From Streptococcus moroccensis (GTDB lineage: Bacteria > Bacillota > Bacilli > Lactobacillales > Streptococcaceae), in contig NZ_JAUSTM010000017.1 in NCBI RefSeq assembly GCF_030812835.1, positions 1-48,938 of the forward strand: DNA of 48,938 nt. The letters run 5' to 3'. The notes under the pieces are model-generated. The model was not told the DNA's origin. It did no database searches and worked only from the letters and a program-made list of their open reading frames with translations. The first letter of the stretch is position 1. Each line of letters begins with the position of its first letter. Positions 46,513 to 48,938 of this stretch are shown one piece after another. Position numbers and translations under genes: made by a program.

Positions 46513-47301
46513 TTATTTTCCAGTAAATTTAGGGCGGCGTTTCTCTGTGTATGCTCTCACACCTTCTTTAAAGTCCTCAAAAAGGGCCAGAGATTTTTGC
46601 CATTCAATTTCTACATTGGCATAGTCTGACCAGCCGGAAAATTCACTTTGCCAGACCATTTCCTTAATTGCCTTGTAAGAGTTGGGGGAGTTACGCAGTA
46701 ACTTTGTAATCAACCGATCAGTTGCTTTTTCAAGTTTCTCTGCCTCACACACCTTATAGACAAAACCATACTCCAGCCCTTTTTCAGCCGAAACAGGCTC
46801 ACCTGTCATCGTAATTTGGGTCGCCCGGTTAATACCAATAGAACGGGTTAACAGATATAATCCGCCCGCATCAGGAGCAAGACCAACACCTACAAAAGCT
46901 TGAATAAACTTCGCCCTGTCTGAAGCAACACAAAAATCAGAAGCCACTACTAGATTAAAAGCTGCACCAGCAACTGGTCCATCAACACTCATGACAACAG
47001 GTTTTGGAAGGCGTTTTAAAGCATAGGAAATTTCATTCACCTGCTCAGCAATACGCCCCAGGGATGCGATATCATCGTCATCGACAGCTCTCTGCATCTC
47101 AGCTAGGTCCCCTCCAACGGAAAAAACTTTGCCTGTTGCATTAACCAATAAAATCTTGACAGTATCGTCTTGTTCAGCCAAAGCTATCGCTTCTAAAATC
47201 TCATCACACACAGGCACATTAAACCCATTAGAGATTTCAGGTCGGTTCAATGTTAAGGTTGCAACACTGTTTTCAACTTGATATAAAATCCCATCAAACA
47301 T
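46513..47301 (-). CDS. fabM: Enoyl-CoA hydratase-family isomerase FabM
   Basis: A 262-residue crotonase-fold protein at the head of the fatty-acid cluster. In streptococci this position is held by FabM, the trans-2/cis-3-decenoyl-ACP isomerase that creates the double bond of unsaturated fatty acids. Crotonase features are [18 protein letters not shown], the oxyanion loop [12 protein letters not shown], and [20 protein letters not shown]. It has its own promoter and a GGAGG before the ATG. Family is certain; the FabM role comes from position and gene order. Confidence 0.92.
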   Translation of the reverse strand: MFDGILYQVENSVATLTLNRPEISNGFNVPVCDEILEAIALAEQDDTVKILLVNATGKVFSVGGDLAEMQRAVDDDDIASLGRIAEQVNEISYALKRLPKPVVMSVDGPVAGAAFNLVVASDFCVASDRAKFIQAFVGVGLAPDAGGLYLLTRSIGINRATQITMTGEPVSAEKGLEYGFVYKVCEAEKLEKATDRLITKLLRNSPNSYKAIKEMVWQSEFSGWSDYANVEIEWQKSLALFEDFKEGVRAYTEKRRPKFTGK

Positions 47302-47339
47302 ACATTACCTCCATTTAAGGAACATTTTTATTACTAATC

Positions 47340-47368
47340 ATTGTAACCGAAAGTCAAAATTAATTCAA
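47340..47368 (-). promoter_or_regulatory. Promoter of fabM
   Basis: Minus strand TTGAAT (47363-47368), a 17-base spacer and TACAAT (47340-47345). TTTGATTGTTGAA (47365-47377) over the -35 is a degenerate FabT-like sequence with an imperfect right arm. Confidence 0.6.
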
Positions 47369-47422
47369 CAATCAAACTATTATTTTTTGTCACATCCCAC
47401 ACTTAAACCTCCAAAAGTAAAG

Positions 47423-47451
47423 CTGACAAAACTTCCTTTTTCTGCTATAAT
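47423..47451 (+). promoter_or_regulatory. Promoter of the aspartate kinase gene
   Basis: CTGACA (47423-47428), a 17-base spacer and TATAAT (47446-47451). Confidence 0.75.
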
Positions 47452-47482
47452 AAGAGAAAATTTCTATTATATGGAGCTTCTT

Positions 47483-48832
47483 ATGAAAGTCGTAAAATTT
47501 GGCGGTAGTTCTCTTGCTTCTGCTACTCAATTGGAAAAAGTCCTCAACATTGTTAAAGCTGATACGGATCGCAAATTTGTTGTCGTCTCAGCCCCCGGTA
47601 AACGCAACGCAGAAGATACTAAGGTAACGGATGCTCTAATCAAATATTATAAGCATTATGTTGCAGAAAAAGATGTGACCAAAGATCAAGATTGGATTAT
47701 TCAACGCTACCAAGATATCGCAGATGAACTCCAATTAGACGGGCGCGTTATGGAGAATATCAAAGCGACTGTATTAGAGCTAGCGACTCTACCAATCAAG
47801 GATAATCCGTTCTTATACGACACGTTTTTAGCTTCAGGTGAAGATAATAATGCTAAATTAATTGCCCAGTATTTTAATGAAAATGGCTTAAATGCTATCT
47901 ATATGCATCCAAAAGATGCTGGAATCACCGTGACAAACGAGCCAAGCAACGCTCAAATTATCCCATCAAGTTATGACACAATCGAAAAACTCTCAGAGCT
48001 TGATGAGGTAATCGTAATCCCAGGTTTCTTTGGCGTAACCCAAGATAACCATATTTGTACTTTCTCAAGAGGAGGCTCCGATATCACTGGTTCTATAGTA
48101 GCTGCTGGTGTCAAAGCTGACCTTTATGAAAATTTCACAGATGTAGATGGCATATTCTCAGCCCATCCTGGTATTGTCCATAACCCCAACTCCATCAAAG
48201 AGCTGACCTACAGAGAGATGCGTGAATTAGCCTATGCTGGCTTCACTGTTCTCCATGATGAAGCTTTAATTCCTGCCTATAGAGGCCGTATCCCTCTTGT
48301 TATTAAAAATACTAACAATCCTTCTCATCCAGGAACACGCATTGTTTTAACCCATTCCAATACCCAACAACCAGTTGTAGGCATTTCAGCAGATGATGGC
48401 TTTTCAAGCATCAATATTTCTAAATATCTCATGAACCGAGAAATCGGTTTTGGACGTAGAGTATTGCAAATTTTAGAAGAGCTTAATATTGGCTTCGAAC
48501 ACATGCCAACAGGTATCGATGACATGTCCGTAGTGGTCCGCGATCGGGAATTAACTCCAATCAAAGAAGAAGAAATTTTGCGTCAGCTTACCCACAAAAT
48601 GGAAGTTGATAAAGCTGAAATAGAACGTGACCTGTCCATTCTAATGGTAGTAGGCGAGCATATGAAAGATCAAATTGGTGTCACAGCCAAAGCAGCAAAA
48701 GCTCTATCAGATAACGATATCAATATCGAAATGATCTCCCAAGGGTCCAGTGAAGTTTCTATCCTCTTTGTCATTAAAACTGCTCAAAAAAACGAGGCTA
48801 TCAGAGCCTTGTATACCACCTTCTTTGAATAA
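47483..48832 (+). CDS. lysC: Aspartate kinase
   Basis: A 449-residue enzyme that phosphorylates aspartate, the first step to lysine, threonine, methionine and diaminopimelate. The start is the ATG at 47483, with GGAG 6 bases upstream and the family opening MKVVKFGGSS; the frame upstream includes the promoter. Other motifs are VVSAPGKR, FSRGGSDITGSIVAAG and, at the C-terminus, two ACT domains (about 315-449) for feedback control. Which amino acid inhibits it cannot be told. The symbol is generic, as streptococci carry one such gene under several names. Confidence 0.94.
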   Translation: MKVVKFGGSSLASATQLEKVLNIVKADTDRKFVVVSAPGKRNAEDTKVTDALIKYYKHYVAEKDVTKDQDWIIQRYQDIADELQLDGRVMENIKATVLELATLPIKDNPFLYDTFLASGEDNNAKLIAQYFNENGLNAIYMHPKDAGITVTNEPSNAQIIPSSYDTIEKLSELDEVIVIPGFFGVTQDNHICTFSRGGSDITGSIVAAGVKADLYENFTDVDGIFSAHPGIVHNPNSIKELTYREMRELAYAGFTVLHDEALIPAYRGRIPLVIKNTNNPSHPGTRIVLTHSNTQQPVVGISADDGFSSINISKYLMNREIGFGRRVLQILEELNIGFEHMPTGIDDMSVVVRDRELTPIKEEEILRQLTHKMEVDKAEIERDLSILMVVGEHMKDQIGVTAKAAKALSDNDINIEMISQGSSEVSILFVIKTAQKNEAIRALYTTFFE

Positions 48833-48852
48833 TTATTATCATCATAATCATG

Positions 48853-48925
48853 ACCACCCGTCTAACGGGTGGTTTGAACAGGGGCTATAAGCCCACATCA
48901 CCAGCCAGCGCCTAAAGACGCTGGC
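48853..48925. repeat. Three tandem hairpins at the right edge
   Basis: ACCACCCGT/ACGGGTGGT (48853-48873), GGGCT/AGCCC (48882-48894) and GCCAGCG/CGCTGGC (48904-48925) follow one another within 75 bases. The first could end the aspartate kinase mRNA, but its U-run is poor (TTTGAAC). A run of subterminal hairpins is also found at ends of IS200/IS605-type elements. The window ends before this can be decided. Confidence 0.55.
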
Positions 48926-48938
48926 TTTCACTTTGTTC

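Noticed and set aside
1..48938. A complete undescribed defence or mobile system
   Set aside because: Every large frame falls into a known housekeeping, transport or surface family; no nuclease, reverse transcriptase, toxin-antitoxin pair or integrase was seen.

Overview
The window looks like a chromosomal segment from a Streptococcus. Three things point there: the complete fabM-fabT-fabH-acpP-fabK-fabD-fabG-fabF-accB-fabZ-accC-accD-accA fatty-acid cluster, with FMN-type FabK and the MarR-type regulator FabT; the manLMN-manO mannose PTS cluster; and cell-wall proteins with a YSIRK-type signal and an LPNTG anchor. Species is not decided. No rRNA or tRNA gene, CRISPR array, prophage or complete insertion sequence was seen.

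Layout. 1-3790 (minus): 5' part of a very large surface protein with SpaA-like and CnaB-type domains, running off the left edge. 4234-9950 (minus): the rimP-nusA-rnpM-ylxQ-infB-rbfA translation/transcription operon, with a clear promoter at 10038-10066. 10087-17367 (minus): a 2426-residue LPXTG-anchored family 31 glycosidase, most like alpha-N-acetylgalactosaminidases, with discoidin, Fn3, dockerin-like and cohesin-like modules. 17490-18013: intergenic DNA with an IS end remnant. 18014-21247 (minus): trmB, ccrZ, ecsB, ecsA. 21309-22048 (plus): hit and a small membrane protein. 22118-25770 (minus): LCP-family wall protein, GNAT acetyltransferase, tsaE and a purine permease. 25946-30492 (plus): a Cof-type phosphatase, then manL, manM, manN and manO. 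30688-31743 (minus): a membrane acyltransferase. 31790-33595 (plus): T-box leader, serS and an interrupted small gene. 33660-36293 (minus): two membrane proteins that share an N-terminal motif. 36645-47301 (minus): the fatty-acid synthesis operon. 47483-48832 (plus): aspartate kinase. Three tandem hairpins fill the right edge.

How the genes work together. The fab/acc genes make malonyl-CoA (accABCD) and carry out elongation (fabD, fabH, fabG, fabZ, fabK, fabF, acpP). FabM introduces the double bond and FabT represses through boxes seen before fabT and before fabK. The mannose PTS and the surface glycosidase both carry catabolite-repression (cre) sequences at their promoters, so sugar uptake and host-glycan attack probably share CcpA control.

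Most unusual points: a 257-base repeat-rich, strongly structured gap between manL and manM with mutually exclusive hairpins; a perfect 20-base palindrome in the manL leader; rimP apparently starting at AUU; three genes whose extended -10 (TGGTANAAT) lies only 6-9 bases before the ATG, implying leaderless mRNAs; cohesin-like and dockerin-like modules in one wall-anchored glycosidase; and a small gene after serS broken by one in-frame TAA.
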